35,815 nucleotides of DNA from Candidatus Nitrosocosmicus sp. (GCA_013114705.1 QCWC01000001.1:1-35815), one strand, 5' to 3'. Positions 16,466 to 25,677 are shown, numbered from the stretch's first letter. Notes: a model not told the origin generated them from the letters alone. Made by a program: numbers and translations.

Positions 16466-16624
16466 TTATTTTTGGACCTCGCTTTTTTTCTTAAACAATG
16501 ACTTTAGTTTAGTCAGGTTACTTGACATGGACTTGACAGATGATTCTAATTTCTTGATTTCGTTAAGCGCGGCTGACTCATCTTTTTTTTCACTTGGCTT
16601 TTTTTCAGATTTTTTTGAACCCAT
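16466..16624 (-). CDS. Small Lys/Ser-rich protein, 52 aa
   Basis: The frame runs from ATG 16624 to TAA 16466-16468. The product is very basic, beginning GSKKSEKKPSEKKDES, then an amphipathic stretch (LNEIKKLESSVKSMSSNLTK) and a Lys-rich end (KSLFKKKSEVQK). The heptad-like spacing of Leu/Val in the middle suggests a short coiled coil. Such small lysine-rich proteins are common in thaumarchaea, but their role is unknown; nucleic-acid binding is only a guess. The opposite-strand frame over the same DNA is Phe/Leu/Ser-rich, as expected for a shadow. Confidence 0.6.
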   Translation of the reverse strand: MGSKKSEKKPSEKKDESAALNEIKKLESSVKSMSSNLTKLKSLFKKKSEVQK

Positions 16625-16838
16625 ACATATTTCCTAAAGTTGAAGGAATAAATAATGAACGTCTAAATCTTGTAGAAAATATTAGTCTTACAATGAAATT
16701 CGTCATTTACTACTAGCAATATCTTTTTTAATATTTTCATAGCACAACCTATAAAAAGTTCAATAGAATCCGGATATTGCTTGATTAAATCCATCTGTGC
16801 AATGGATTCAGATATTTGAAACCAATTTATTGATTAAA

Positions 16839-16849
16839 CTTAAATATAT
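16839..16849 (+). promoter_or_regulatory. TATA-like box for glutamate dehydrogenase
   Basis: A CTTAAATATAT box is centred about 31 bases before ATG 16875. It supports that start over the earlier in-frame start at 16797, which would lie upstream of the promoter. Confidence 0.5.
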
Positions 16850-16874
16850 CAAAATTTTTCCCTGTTATTATAAC

Positions 16875-18134
16875 ATGTCAATTGACAATAAAGATAATCC
16901 CTATCAAATGGCATTAAAGCAACTTGACGAAACTGCAAGAATTTTAAACTTAGACAAAGGTATACACAAGATTCTGGCCAAACCTAAGCGCGTACTTACA
17001 GTATCACTTCCGGTACAGATGGATGATGGAAGTATTGAAGTATTCACAGGATTTAGATCTCAGCATAATGACGCCAGAGGTCCATTTAAAGGCGGAATAA
17101 GGTATCATCCTCAGGTTAGTATCGAGGAAGTTATGGCACTGTCTATGTGGATGACTTGGAAATGCGCCATAGCTGGAATCCCATTAGGTGGTGGCAAAGG
17201 AGGAATCATCTGCGACCCAAAGAAAATGTCAAAAAATGAATTAGAAAGGCTTACTAGGAGATATGCATACGCAATATCAGATATTATAGGTCCTTACACG
17301 GATATACCAGCACCAGATGTATATACCGGAGGCCAAGAAATGGCATGGATTATGGACACCTATTCTGCACTGAAGGGAAACTTTGGTCAGCCTGGAGTAA
17401 TTACAGGAAAACCCATACCAGTTGGTGGTTCCCTTGGTCGAAATGAAGCAACAGGCAGAGGACTCTCCTTTACAGTAAGAGAAGCATCAAAGCAAAAGAA
17501 CATTTCGATGAATGATGCCACTGTAGTCGTTCAAGGATTTGGCAATGCAGGCCAGTTTGCAGCACAGCTTGTCGAAGAACAAGGAGCAAAGATAATAGCA
17601 GTATCTGACACTCAGGGAGCAATTATTAACAAGAATGGTTTTTTGGTAAATGAACTGATAAAATTCAAAAAGGAGACCAAATCAATCAAAGGATTTCCGG
17701 GTTCAACAGAGATATCCAATGAAGAATTATTGACTACTGAATGCACTATTTTGATACCTGCAGCTCTAGAAAATCAGATTACAAAAGAAAATGCTTCCAA
17801 GATAAACACAAAGATAGTAGCCGAAGCTGCAAATGGTCCTACCACTCCTGAAGCTGACCAAATTCTCTATGATAATGGAGTACTAGTAATTCCTGATGTT
17901 TTGGCAAATAGCGGTGGAGTTACCGTATCATACTTTGAATGGCTTCAGAATCTAAGTAGAGAGTACTGGACGGAAAGAGACGTAAACGATAGATTAGATA
18001 CCATTATGACTAGGGCTTTTAAGGAAGTCTATGATGCACATTTGTCTTACAATACAAATATGCGTACTGCAAGCATTGCATTGGCTGTAAATAGAGTAGC
18101 AGAAGCCACAAAGCTGAGAGGAATTTGGCCATAA
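16875..18134 (+). CDS. gdhA: Glutamate dehydrogenase (Glu/Leu/Phe/Val family)
   Basis: 419 aa from ATG 16875. This start gives the normal archaeal length and lies just below a TATA-like box; 26 further in-frame codons upstream are hydrophobic and unlike the family. The substrate-binding and catalytic motifs are clear: GPFKGGIRYHP, then WKCAIAGIPLGGGKGGI with the catalytic Lys, and PAPDVYTGGQEMAWI. The nucleotide-binding domain follows with VVQGFGNAGQFAA. It interconverts glutamate with 2-oxoglutarate and ammonium, the main ammonium-assimilation step in these autotrophs. NAD(P) preference is not decided. Single-gene unit. Confidence 0.95.
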   Translation: MSIDNKDNPYQMALKQLDETARILNLDKGIHKILAKPKRVLTVSLPVQMDDGSIEVFTGFRSQHNDARGPFKGGIRYHPQVSIEEVMALSMWMTWKCAIAGIPLGGGKGGIICDPKKMSKNELERLTRRYAYAISDIIGPYTDIPAPDVYTGGQEMAWIMDTYSALKGNFGQPGVITGKPIPVGGSLGRNEATGRGLSFTVREASKQKNISMNDATVVVQGFGNAGQFAAQLVEEQGAKIIAVSDTQGAIINKNGFLVNELIKFKKETKSIKGFPGSTEISNEELLTTECTILIPAALENQITKENASKINTKIVAEAANGPTTPEADQILYDNGVLVIPDVLANSGGVTVSYFEWLQNLSREYWTERDVNDRLDTIMTRAFKEVYDAHLSYNTNMRTASIALAVNRVAEATKLRGIWP

Positions 18135-18218
18135 CTAAGACAAAGCAAAATTCTTTTTATATGAATTTTTACATTCAGGTTTTTAGATAATATAACTTTC
18201 ACAAAAGAACAAGGCGTT

Positions 18219-18238
18219 AATATCGCCGTAACGATATT
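18219..18238. repeat. Inverted repeat between gdhA and the A-type carrier
   Basis: AATATCG and CGATATT are separated by six bases and followed by TTTTAAA. This is a plausible hairpin terminator between two convergent genes. Confidence 0.4.
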
Positions 18239-18357
18239 TTAAACCTTATTTTAAAAAGGACTATTTGCTGACTCTGGAGAACGAAAATACACTAAAAAAT
18301 AGTACAAACTAAAAGTAAAAAGAATAGGTTGAGATTCTACTACTGCTGCTACTAATA

Positions 18358-18708
18358 CTACTCAGTAGAGAATGAATGTCCACAAGAACAGCTCTTTGTG
18401 ACATTTGGATTGGTAATCTTAAAGCCTGATCCCATCAAACTTTCAATATAATCGACTACAGCACCTTTGAGATATTTTTGGCTGTAATTGTCTACTAGGA
18501 TTTTTACGTTATTTTGCTCCAACACTACATCATCTTCATCTGGATTTTCTTCAAAACCCATTCCATATGACAAACCTGAGCAGCCACCGCCAGTAACATA
18601 GACTCTAAGGAAGAGGTTGTCTTTGCCTTCTTGTTTCATAAATTCTGTTACTTTTTCTGCTGCTTTGGGAGTAACGTCGATAATCTTTGGTTGTTGAACA
18701 CTTGCCAT
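18358..18708 (-). CDS. A-type Fe-S carrier (IscA/SufA/HesB family)
   Basis: 116 aa. The three cluster-binding cysteines are present: C43 (GGGCSGLSYG) and C107/C109 (SCSCGHSF). This family receives Fe-S clusters from a scaffold and hands them to target proteins, so it complements the SufS-SufU pair about 4 kb away. The start is ATG 18708, with a TTATTAAAT box about 27 bases before it. After the stop, the sequence continues as near-triplet repeats of TAG/CAG with several more in-frame stops. Confidence 0.95.
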   Translation of the reverse strand: MASVQQPKIIDVTPKAAEKVTEFMKQEGKDNLFLRVYVTGGGCSGLSYGMGFEENPDEDDVVLEQNNVKILVDNYSQKYLKGAVVDYIESLMGSGFKITNPNVTKSCSCGHSFSTE

Positions 18709-18731
18709 GATATACTATATTTATGCGAACA

Positions 18732-18740
18732 AATTTAATA
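18732..18740 (-). promoter_or_regulatory. TATA-like box for the A-type carrier gene
   Basis: On the minus strand TTATTAAAT is centred about 28 bases before ATG 18708. Confidence 0.4.
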
Positions 18741-18806
18741 AGGTTTTCCTATAAATAAACTAAAAAAAAGAGAAAAACGTTGTAAAAATTTGATGGTTTT
18801 TTATGC

Positions 18807-20924
18807 CTATTTTTTAGATAGTGCGGCCCATTTGGCCAATGAACTTGCGGCTATGCTCCAAGTGTTTACCGACTGATAAACTGGGACATTGTTATCCTCA
18901 AGCTTGTTAGCCATCTTTTGAGTGAATGGACCTCCCAGTGCACCTACCAAAATCGGCTTTTTGCCAAGTCTGTTAAATTCTGCTAGAACATCTACGATTT
19001 TTTCCTCTAATGGATCGTCTTGGAAAACAAACCAAGGCATAATGATATCCACATTAGGGTCGTCCATAAAGGTTTGAATTGCAAACTTGTAGTCGTCAGC
19101 ATTTGCAGAGCCTGTAACATCACATGGATTTCCAATCACATAAGTGGCAGGATAGTGTTCCTTAAATGATTTCATACTTTGATCACTGAGCGTAGCAACT
19201 TGTAACCCCAGTCTCTCAAACTGATCGATGGCCGCAATAATTGGTCCGGCACCATTTGTGACCATCGCTACTCTATTACCCGAAGGAATTGGTTGCCAAG
19301 ACAGTGCTTTAAGAGAGGCCGTAAGTTCATCATAACTGTCTACTGAAATTATTCCGTTTTGTGTAAATGCCCCTTTTACAACACTGAAGGTCCCACCGAG
19401 AGAGCCTGTGTGAGAGGCAGCTTGCTTAGCACCTCTAGTTGTACGCCCGTTTTTAAATACTACAATTGGTTTCTTTTTGTCACCAATAACTCGTTTAGCA
19501 GTATTTACGAATTTTCTGCCATCGCCTAATCCTTCAACATACAAGCCGATAACTTTCGTTTGAGGGTCTTCAGCAAGATACCAGATCATGTCAGCTTCGT
19601 CGACATCAGAACGATTTCCATAGGAAATCATTTTGCTCATACCAAATGGGAAAGAGTGTTCCATAAATGCAATGCCTATAGTGCCACTTTGTGACAAAAA
19701 TGCTACGTTTCCATTCTTAGGTCTCAACATACGTTCATGGCCCTGAAAAGCGCAATCTAATCTATTTTCACCATTAAACATGCCGATGCAGTTTGGTCCA
19801 ATTATTCTAATCTTTAATTGTGATGAAAGTTCCTTTACTTGTTGTTCGATAGCGGCTCTTTCCCCACCTAGTTCTTTCCCTCCACCAGAAATAATAACGA
19901 CATTGTGTATGGATTTTTGTCCGCAAATCCTTAGCAGGTCAGGCACGAATTTCAAGTCAACAGTGACAACGACCACATCAATTGGCTCATTAATGTCCTC
20001 CAGACTCTTGTATGCTGGAATTCCCATTATCTCAGGATAGCCCTTGGCATTTACCGGATAAACTTTACCTTTGTAATCATGCTTTACCAGGGTTTCTAAT
20101 ACAGAATTTCCAATCTTACCGACTTCGGGTGAGGCACCAATTAATGCTATAGATTTGGCATTAAAGAATTGATCCATATGTGTAGAATTTGGCTGGTCAA
20201 CAGAAATTACATTATGATTAGGTTGCTCAGACAGTAAGATTTTTGCATCCGCTACAAAATAGCTGTTTGGATAAACGATAACCGGGTTAAAATCAATACT
20301 TTCGTAATACGGTGCAATATCATACCCCAATTTGCCAATATTTAGCAACGCATCGGACAAAACGTTCAGGTCTATTGGTTCCGATCCCCGGTAACCCTTG
20401 AGAAGCATTTTTCCTTGCAGCTCTTCAATCATTTCTAATGCATCATCTTTTGAAATTGGAAGAACTCTAAACGAAACATCCTTGAACAATTCGGTAAATA
20501 TTCCACCCAGGCCCACCATCATAACTGGACCAAATTGAGGATCGTTCTGTAGCCCCACAATCATCTCAACTCCCTTGGGAACCATTTTTTCCAAAAGAAC
20601 TCCTTTTACATCATAATCTTTTGACAGCCTGTTGTACATATCGTTAAAAGCAGATCTGACAGATTCCTCATCTTTTAAATCAATTTTAACACCTCCTACA
20701 TCAGTCTTGTGCAAAATTTGTGGTGAAACTATTTTGGCAACTAGGGGAAATCCAAGTTTTTTTGCTTCGGCGACAGCAGATTCTTCATCTTTCACCAATG
20801 CAAATCCAGGTACAGAAATTTGATAGTCGGAGAGAATACCCTTTGCAGTCTCCTCTGTGATTACCTTAACTTGATTCTTAAATGAATCCTCAAATATAGA
20901 TTTGATTTTGTTTTGATCTGTCAA
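18807..20924 (-). CDS. ADP-forming acyl-CoA synthetase (3-hydroxypropionate or 4-hydroxybutyrate type)
   Basis: 705 aa. The order is ATP-grasp domain (about 1-235), then CoA-binding Rossmann domain (about 250-345, [18 protein letters not shown]) and ligase domain. This reversed fusion is characteristic of the thaumarchaeal enzymes that activate 3-hydroxypropionate or 4-hydroxybutyrate while splitting ATP only to ADP, part of the energy-efficient HP/HB CO2-fixation cycle. The phosphohistidine residues are H72 (HKTDVGGVK) and H505 (ASHTGSLGG). Which substrate it prefers cannot be read from motifs, and an acetyl-CoA synthetase role is the alternative. The start is TTG 20924, about 27 bases below a GTTTAAAAA box (reverse strand), suggesting a leaderless mRNA. 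Confidence 0.9.
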   Translation of the reverse strand: MTDQNKIKSIFEDSFKNQVKVITEETAKGILSDYQISVPGFALVKDEESAVAEAKKLGFPLVAKIVSPQILHKTDVGGVKIDLKDEESVRSAFNDMYNRLSKDYDVKGVLLEKMVPKGVEMIVGLQNDPQFGPVMMVGLGGIFTELFKDVSFRVLPISKDDALEMIEELQGKMLLKGYRGSEPIDLNVLSDALLNIGKLGYDIAPYYESIDFNPVIVYPNSYFVADAKILLSEQPNHNVISVDQPNSTHMDQFFNAKSIALIGASPEVGKIGNSVLETLVKHDYKGKVYPVNAKGYPEIMGIPAYKSLEDINEPIDVVVVTVDLKFVPDLLRICGQKSIHNVVIISGGGKELGGERAAIEQQVKELSSQLKIRIIGPNCIGMFNGENRLDCAFQGHERMLRPKNGNVAFLSQSGTIGIAFMEHSFPFGMSKMISYGNRSDVDEADMIWYLAEDPQTKVIGLYVEGLGDGRKFVNTAKRVIGDKKKPIVVFKNGRTTRGAKQAASHTGSLGGTFSVVKGAFTQNGIISVDSYDELTASLKALSWQPIPSGNRVAMVTNGAGPIIAAIDQFERLGLQVATLSDQSMKSFKEHYPATYVIGNPCDVTGSANADDYKFAIQTFMDDPNVDIIMPWFVFQDDPLEEKIVDVLAEFNRLGKKPILVGALGGPFTQKMANKLEDNNVPVYQSVNTWSIAASSLAKWAALSKK

Positions 20925-20946
20925 TAAAAATCCAATATTGTATTCG

Positions 20947-20955
20947 GTTTAAAAA
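20947..20955 (-). promoter_or_regulatory. TATA-like box for the acyl-CoA synthetase gene
   Basis: On the minus strand TTTTTAAAC is centred about 27 bases before the TTG start at 20924, which supports that non-ATG start. Confidence 0.45.
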
Positions 20956-21073
20956 TTTACCTTACATTATTAATGTAAAATAATGCTGAATTATTACTAG
21001 ACTTGCCTTGTCGAATACGAGTCCAGAGGCAAAATATGACGCCATACGTGTTTGGATTACTGGGGTAATAGAA

Positions 21074-21133
21074 CTATACTACAACTACAACTTTAACTAC
21101 AACTACTGCGGCAGCTGCCTATACTACCACTAA
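21074..21133. repeat. Low-complexity ACT/ACA triplet tract
   Basis: About 60 bases of imperfect ACT/ACA triplets with a central GCGGCAGCTGCC lie in the spacer between the methyltransferase and the CoA synthetase. Stops flank it in the only frame that reads as Thr/Ala-rich, so it is not a gene as it stands. Confidence 0.6.
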
Positions 21134-21168
21134 AACAGAATTGGCCGACATAACGGGGTATTAGCGAC

Positions 21169-21879
21169 TTATTTGTAAGAAATTACTATAATGGCACCAC
21201 CAAGGAGCTTTTTTCGAAAATCAACTTTTGAAAATTTTTTTGATAAAAGCTGATTCAAGTCATTATTCTTGGGCCATCTCAAATACGTTCCATACAGTGT
21301 TCGAAAAGGTAGACCCTGCTTTCCCGCTGTTAAAAAGGCTACCACCACTAAAATATACTTTAGGTACGCCGTTACTAGTATCCGTGCCAGAATGTTATCT
21401 GGTTTTCCCAAATCTACAATCAGGAACCTGCCATCAACTTTCAAAACTCGATGAATCTCCTCGAAAGCCTTTTCCAAGTCTATGGCATCTCGTATTGAAT
21501 ATCCACAAATAACCGCATCAAATGATTCGGATTTAAATGGAATTTTTTCAAAAATCCCGCTACACATATGGAATCTCGCATCATAACCCTTAAAGTTGCC
21601 AGGTATGCCATTGAGCATCTCGGGGATGGGATCATAAAAATGGAGCGTTACGTCCCTTGAAACATTATCCAAAACTAGTTTAGACATGTTACCATAACCA
21701 GACCCTGCATCCAATACCTTGTTACCGGGAAAAACAGACTTGAGTATACCCTCAATTCTAAACTGGTTATCCTTACCCATCGATATTGCGCTATTTACCT
21801 TATCATATACGGGGATGATGTTACGGAGTATTTTGATTACTTCACTCCAATAGGTGCTTCCAAGGCCATGACTATTCAA
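21169..21879 (-). CDS. UbiE/MenG-like SAM-dependent methyltransferase
   Basis: 236 aa. Residues 23-45 (IPVYDKVNSAISMGKDNQFR) match the N-terminal signature of UbiE/COQ5 quinone methyltransferases. SAM motif I is VLDAGSGYGNMS, a later FDAVICGYSIRDAID fits motif II, and VLKVDGRFLIVDLGKPD fits motif III. It probably methylates a menaquinone precursor or another membrane lipid; no other quinone genes adjoin, so substrate is inferred from family only. The start is TTG 21879. It is divergent from the cgi121-like gene. Confidence 0.82.
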   Translation of the reverse strand: MNSHGLGSTYWSEVIKILRNIIPVYDKVNSAISMGKDNQFRIEGILKSVFPGNKVLDAGSGYGNMSKLVLDNVSRDVTLHFYDPIPEMLNGIPGNFKGYDARFHMCSGIFEKIPFKSESFDAVICGYSIRDAIDLEKAFEEIHRVLKVDGRFLIVDLGKPDNILARILVTAYLKYILVVVAFLTAGKQGLPFRTLYGTYLRWPKNNDLNQLLSKKFSKVDFRKKLLGGAIIVISYK

Positions 21880-22127
21880 TGGGAAAAATACTGGTAGGGA
21901 GGATATTGAGTTTTTGTATGGTCAATTTAGACTGAATAACCGATTTAGTGGTATAGCAGCCGAGAATTCATAAAAAAGAGACTTGCATCTTGACACATTC
22001 ATCAAGTAAAGATGAGGACCATGTAATCAATATGTCAGTTGGAAAATTCATTTTCACTTGTTAGCGTGTACAACTGCACATATAGCGGAAGGATATTAGC
22101 ATGGATTAGTGCAATATTCCTTTGGTG

Positions 22128-22727
22128 ATGGATAGCCATTTCAGAAATAACGTCATGGTGGTTGGAAGTTTGAAAGCCAAAATTGTCCCGATGAAATTTT
22201 ACATAGACAAGGATGTAAGAGAAGCGTATAATGAGATAAAGGCAAATCCAAAATACAAAAAGGCTGATCTTGTATTTTTAGATTCTAAGCTGGTTTTTGG
22301 CTGCGAGCACATTGCTGGAATCATGAAAATATTAAGCGAAAGAAAGAAAAGAAACATAGTTTCGCACATAAAAAATATCGAGATCGAATTTTTGCTGAGA
22401 GTTTGTTGTACTGATCAGATAAATGAAGCATTAAAAGTTAATTTTGGCGATAAATCCAACAAGGATTTTGTGATAATAATAATCTCAGATGATGATCACA
22501 TCTTTGAAGAATTCGAACGCGATTTTGCAATGTATGGTAATCTGGATTACGAAAACGTATCACAAACCGAAATTAAAGATTTGATTGCTGCAGACACCTA
22601 CAAGAGAGATTATATCATTGAAAAATTTTTTAGAGAAAAGATCAAAGACAAAAACTCTACAGTGTTAAATAGCAATGACGAATTCTTGAAATTCTTAGTT
22701 GAAAGAGCAGCGATCTCTTTAGCCTAG
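22128..22727 (+). CDS. cgi121: KEOPS complex subunit Cgi121-like
   Basis: 199 aa from ATG 22128 (a TTG two codons earlier is possible). The middle carries the Cgi121 pattern: LVFLDSKLVFGCEHIAGIMK, then IKNIEIEFLLRVCCTDQINE (usual 'EilLYlsgeRQI.eAl') and a beta strand VIIIISDDDH. Cgi121 binds Bud32 and the tRNA 3' end in the KEOPS complex, which makes t6A at position 37 of ANN-decoding tRNAs. The Sua5-like enzyme that makes the TC-AMP substrate is encoded about 0.6 kb away on the other strand. The C-terminus (KDKNSTVLNSNDEFLKFLVE) extends beyond the common core. Confidence 0.78.
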   Translation: MDSHFRNNVMVVGSLKAKIVPMKFYIDKDVREAYNEIKANPKYKKADLVFLDSKLVFGCEHIAGIMKILSERKKRNIVSHIKNIEIEFLLRVCCTDQINEALKVNFGDKSNKDFVIIIISDDDHIFEEFERDFAMYGNLDYENVSQTEIKDLIAADTYKRDYIIEKFFREKIKDKNSTVLNSNDEFLKFLVERAAISLA

Positions 22728-22787
22728 TTAGAATAAACAGCCCATCGCTTTTGCTTTCTACTTTTGCAGTAGCAACAAAAAAAATTA

Positions 22788-23321
22788 TCATTCGGTAACT
22801 CGCTTTTCGATCATGGAGCTAAACAATAGATCTTGTGGTAATACCGAAATTCCGGAATATTTTCCAATTATCTCGACTAAAAGCATCCACTTTGGGTTCG
22901 TCAGATCAACTGGCAATTTGATATGAGGCCCTACAGCATCAATGATGTCCATTTTTTTTAGTGGTGTATGTCTTTTTTCTACAAGAATTTTTATTGGTTC
23001 ATCTATGGGGATCTGGGAATCCTCAACTAATTTTACCAATGCATTTTTGATATTTTCAATCTCCGTTACCACCACGGTTTGGATTGGTATAAATCGTAAC
23101 AAGTATCTAATTTCCCAAGATGAATTCTCTAACTTTGATCGCAAAAAAGAGATAAACTCCCTTGGATCTGTAGAAGAAGACTTGCCAGTTATCAATCCTG
23201 AAACATTTGTTTCACTTACTTCCAAGTCAGTTTCTCCAAATTCATAAAAAAGGTCTTCCAGCTCATCCATAAGGTCTTCTTCTCTAAACCTAAACGTTGT
23301 GGCAACAAAATTGAAATCCAT
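22788..23321 (-). CDS. THUMP-domain protein, Tan1-like
   Basis: 177 aa. The whole protein fits a small THUMP unit: an N-terminal NFVATTFRFREEDLMDELED, then DPREFISFLRSKLENSSW, ILVEKRHTPLKKMDIIDAVG and the terminal NPKWMLLVEIIGKYSGIS. Tan1/THUMPD1 binds tRNA and supports N4-acetylation of cytidine 12 by a Kre33/TmcA-type enzyme. No catalytic domain is attached. It begins at ATG 23321, 11 bases after the stop of the Sua5-like gene, so the two are co-transcribed. Both act on tRNA. Confidence 0.78.
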   Translation of the reverse strand: MDFNFVATTFRFREEDLMDELEDLFYEFGETDLEVSETNVSGLITGKSSSTDPREFISFLRSKLENSSWEIRYLLRFIPIQTVVVTEIENIKNALVKLVEDSQIPIDEPIKILVEKRHTPLKKMDIIDAVGPHIKLPVDLTNPKWMLLVEIIGKYSGISVLPQDLLFSSMIEKRVTE

Positions 23322-23332
23322 ATTATTATAGC

Positions 23333-24019
23333 CTAACTAGCGATTTTAAGTACCTCAATAATTTTATCCTTTGGTACTATCCCCTGACGAATTATCCGGG
23401 GGTTTTGTTCATCTGTGAGATCTATGATTGTCGATTCACCACCTGTTTTTGTAGTCGAAGATTGTTCTTTTAGTTTTAATCTTTCATCATGAATCACAGC
23501 ATCACACCTTGAGACCAACTCAGAATCCAATTGGTTGAATTTATTAGACGAAGGATACCTGGAGAGATTGGCGCTTGTTCCTACCAAAAATTTGGTTTTT
23601 GTTGCCTCAATTACCTTTTTTATACATTCATTGCCCGGAACTCGCAAGGCAATAGATTGAGTGAGGCCGTCAAAAACATATTTAGAGAATCCTAAATTTT
23701 TGCACACTTCATTAGATTTTAGAATTATGGTCAATTGACCCGGCCAGAATAGATCCATTAGTTTGCGTGCAGGGACAGAAACTTGAGCAACTTCAGAAAC
23801 CATTATCTGTGAAAAAGTAAGTAGAGGTAAAGTCTTGGTCAGGGGTCGATTCTTGAGGTTATATAATTTTCTTACAGCGCTTTCATTGGATGGATCGCAT
23901 CCAATGCCATAAACTGTGTCGGTAGGAAATATGATGATTCCCCCTCTATCGATAAGTTTGGCGCATTCAATCAACTCGCCAGGATCAGAACAAGTAAAAT
24001 CCAGCACTCCCACTCTCAC
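23333..24019 (-). CDS. Threonylcarbamoyl-AMP synthase (Sua5/YrdC/YciO family)
   Basis: 228 aa, one YrdC domain without the C-terminal Sua5 domain. The key motifs are GGIIIFPTDTVYGIGCDP near residue 26, KNRPLTKTLPLL (K-x-R...K binding ATP and threonine), and LVGTSANLS near 148. It makes threonylcarbamoyl-AMP from Thr, bicarbonate and ATP for t6A. The start is GTG 24019, with further in-frame GTGs close by. It heads a two-gene unit with the THUMP gene and faces the plus-strand KEOPS subunit gene. Confidence 0.9.
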   Translation of the reverse strand: MRVGVLDFTCSDPGELIECAKLIDRGGIIIFPTDTVYGIGCDPSNESAVRKLYNLKNRPLTKTLPLLTFSQIMVSEVAQVSVPARKLMDLFWPGQLTIILKSNEVCKNLGFSKYVFDGLTQSIALRVPGNECIKKVIEATKTKFLVGTSANLSRYPSSNKFNQLDSELVSRCDAVIHDERLKLKEQSSTTKTGGESTIIDLTDEQNPRIIRQGIVPKDKIIEVLKIAS

Positions 24020-24128
24020 TTTTATGAATAACTAGAGTCAATTTAACTCATACTTCATATATCATGATGTTCAATACAAATTTAGAAATTAAAATAAATA
24101 TTTGATATTGTAAAATTTTTAGAAAAGC

Positions 24129-24140
24129 ATATATATATAT
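24129..24140 (+). promoter_or_regulatory. TATA-like box for the cyclase gene
   Basis: CATATATATATA is centred about 25 bases before ATG 24160, supporting that start rather than the TTG at 24154. Confidence 0.45.
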
Positions 24141-24159
24141 GGATTGGTAATCATTGTCA

Positions 24160-24993
24160 ATGTCACACAATATCGATGTCCTTAATCAGGGAGGGTTCTT
24201 GGGGTCAGAAAAGCTATTTTTTCAAACTAGTGTTCAGAACCTGGCACAGAATAGCGACAATCAGTTAATTCTCACTGAAACCTACAAACTGCCCATAACT
24301 ATCGTATTTTGGGACATTAGTGGATTTTCAAGATTAGCAAGGACTTTATATGAAATTGATCAGGAACAGATCGTTTTAGAATTTCTAGAGAAATACTACA
24401 ACATAGCAAGACAAATTATAACCAAAAATTATGGAGTTTGGGATAAGGCAATCGGAGATGGTATTATGTCTTGGTTTGGCTCCTTTGATAATCGCCATGG
24501 CAAAGTTGAATCCGCCGACGAAGGGGCGCTAGACGCTATTAATGCGGCCATAGAGTTACGTAATAGTTTTAAATCTACGAAAGAAGAACTAAAAAACGAG
24601 TGGTTGGGTAGACCATCGCTCCAAGAAAATCAAAGTAGAATAAGAGTAAAAAAAAGAATTGGGGTGGAGATATCGCAATCAATACGAGAGAATAACAGAA
24701 TAAACAAATTAGCTCAAAATAAGGCAAGCTTGTTTGATTTTGATTTAAAGTGTGGAATTAATACAGGTCCTGCAAGAGTTTGTTTGATATATAATCAGCT
24801 TACAGCAGTTGGTAATAACGTCAATATAGCCAACAGGTTACAAGAATTTGCAAAAAAAGATCAAATAGTGATCTCCTGTTCAACTGAAAGAAAAATTCGA
24901 GACAAACATTTCATGTTACGCAAAATTGACATCGATTCGAAAAATCCTATAAAATCTTTTGAAGATATCCTATGCTGCTATGAAATCATTTAG
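24160..24993 (+). CDS. Class III adenylate/guanylate cyclase-like protein
   Basis: 277 aa from ATG 24160. A single catalytic domain: metal Asp D52 in FWDISGFSR and D100 in KAIGDGIMSWFG, GINTGPARV near 199-207, and VGNNVNIANRLQ with the transition-state Asn and Arg. About 50 residues between the two halves (KEELKNEWLGRPSL through NRINKLAQNK) are an insertion not usual for the minimal domain. There is no transmembrane or sensory domain, so it is soluble. It would form cAMP or cGMP as a homodimer; substrate choice is not decided, and no cyclic-nucleotide receptor is encoded nearby. Confidence 0.85.
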   Translation: MSHNIDVLNQGGFLGSEKLFFQTSVQNLAQNSDNQLILTETYKLPITIVFWDISGFSRLARTLYEIDQEQIVLEFLEKYYNIARQIITKNYGVWDKAIGDGIMSWFGSFDNRHGKVESADEGALDAINAAIELRNSFKSTKEELKNEWLGRPSLQENQSRIRVKKRIGVEISQSIRENNRINKLAQNKASLFDFDLKCGINTGPARVCLIYNQLTAVGNNVNIANRLQEFAKKDQIVISCSTERKIRDKHFMLRKIDIDSKNPIKSFEDILCCYEII

Positions 24994-25056
24994 TAAAATA
25001 ACGAAAGGATTTTTATTTGAATTCCTTCAGTATTATTATTTAACATACAGATCAAA

Positions 25057-25677
25057 ATGGTTGCAAAAGAAAAGATGAAATTAAAAAGTAAGGGATTAAC
25101 CGACGAAATATACATGGACGTTCCCCGAGACGAATTAAACGAAACAGTAAATGGTTATTACAGATTAATCGGAGGAGAAAACAAAAATTATGACAAAGAA
25201 ACAAGCAGAAGGTTGCGTGCTTTTGGTGAAGAGCTGTATAGAAAAAGGTCTTATGAAAAATTTACGGCTTTCAAGGCCGACCATGATGATATGATAATTG
25301 GAAATCATCTTAGGCTATTTTCATTTTGCGAACACCACCTTTTGCCGTTTTTTGGCGAGGTAGCAATAGGTTACATACCAAATAACAAGATTTTTGGTCT
25401 GTCAAAGTTTCAACGTCTTGTCGACAAGGTTTCTTCAAAACCTCAGCTGCAAGAGAGACTAACATACCAGATTCTTGAAGAAATTAAAAACAGGCTGGAG
25501 CCAAAAGGTGTCGGAGTAGTGATTAAGGCTATTCACACTTGTGTCTTTGCCAGGGGTACACAATCTACTTCTGCTGAATTTACAACATCAGCTGTGGATG
25601 GAATATTCAAAGAAAATCACAATACAAAACAAGAGTTCTTTTCTATAATAAATTCCGATGGCCGACTTCGCCTCTAG
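25057..25677 (+). CDS. folE: GTP cyclohydrolase I
   Basis: 206 aa. The zinc site is complete: C91 and H94 in SFCEHHLLPFFG and C162 in IHTCVFARG. The GLSKFQRLVD segment is the family's substrate loop. It converts GTP to 7,8-dihydroneopterin triphosphate, the first step to pterins. Most archaea use the unrelated MptA instead; bacterial-type FolE is a known trait of thaumarchaea. The start is ATG 25057. It stands 63 bases after the cyclase gene on the same strand, possibly as a separate unit. Confidence 0.95.
   Translation: MVAKEKMKLKSKGLTDEIYMDVPRDELNETVNGYYRLIGGENKNYDKETSRRLRAFGEELYRKRSYEKFTAFKADHDDMIIGNHLRLFSFCEHHLLPFFGEVAIGYIPNNKIFGLSKFQRLVDKVSSKPQLQERLTYQILEEIKNRLEPKGVGVVIKAIHTCVFARGTQSTSAEFTTSAVDGIFKENHNTKQEFFSIINSDGRLRL

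Noticed and set aside
16434-16637. 67-codon plus-strand ORF rich in Phe, Leu and Ser
   Set aside because: It is the antisense shadow of the 52-aa lysine-rich gene, whose poly-A codons read as Phe on the other strand.
21003-21032. Hairpin TTGCCT...AGGCAA near the CoA synthetase promoter, considered as a small RNA
   Set aside because: Only about six base pairs with a mismatched interior; no C/D or H/ACA motifs and no promoter placed for it.
21228-21512. Plus-strand ORFs within the methyltransferase
   Set aside because: Shadows of the UbiE-like gene, which carries full SAM motifs on the minus strand.
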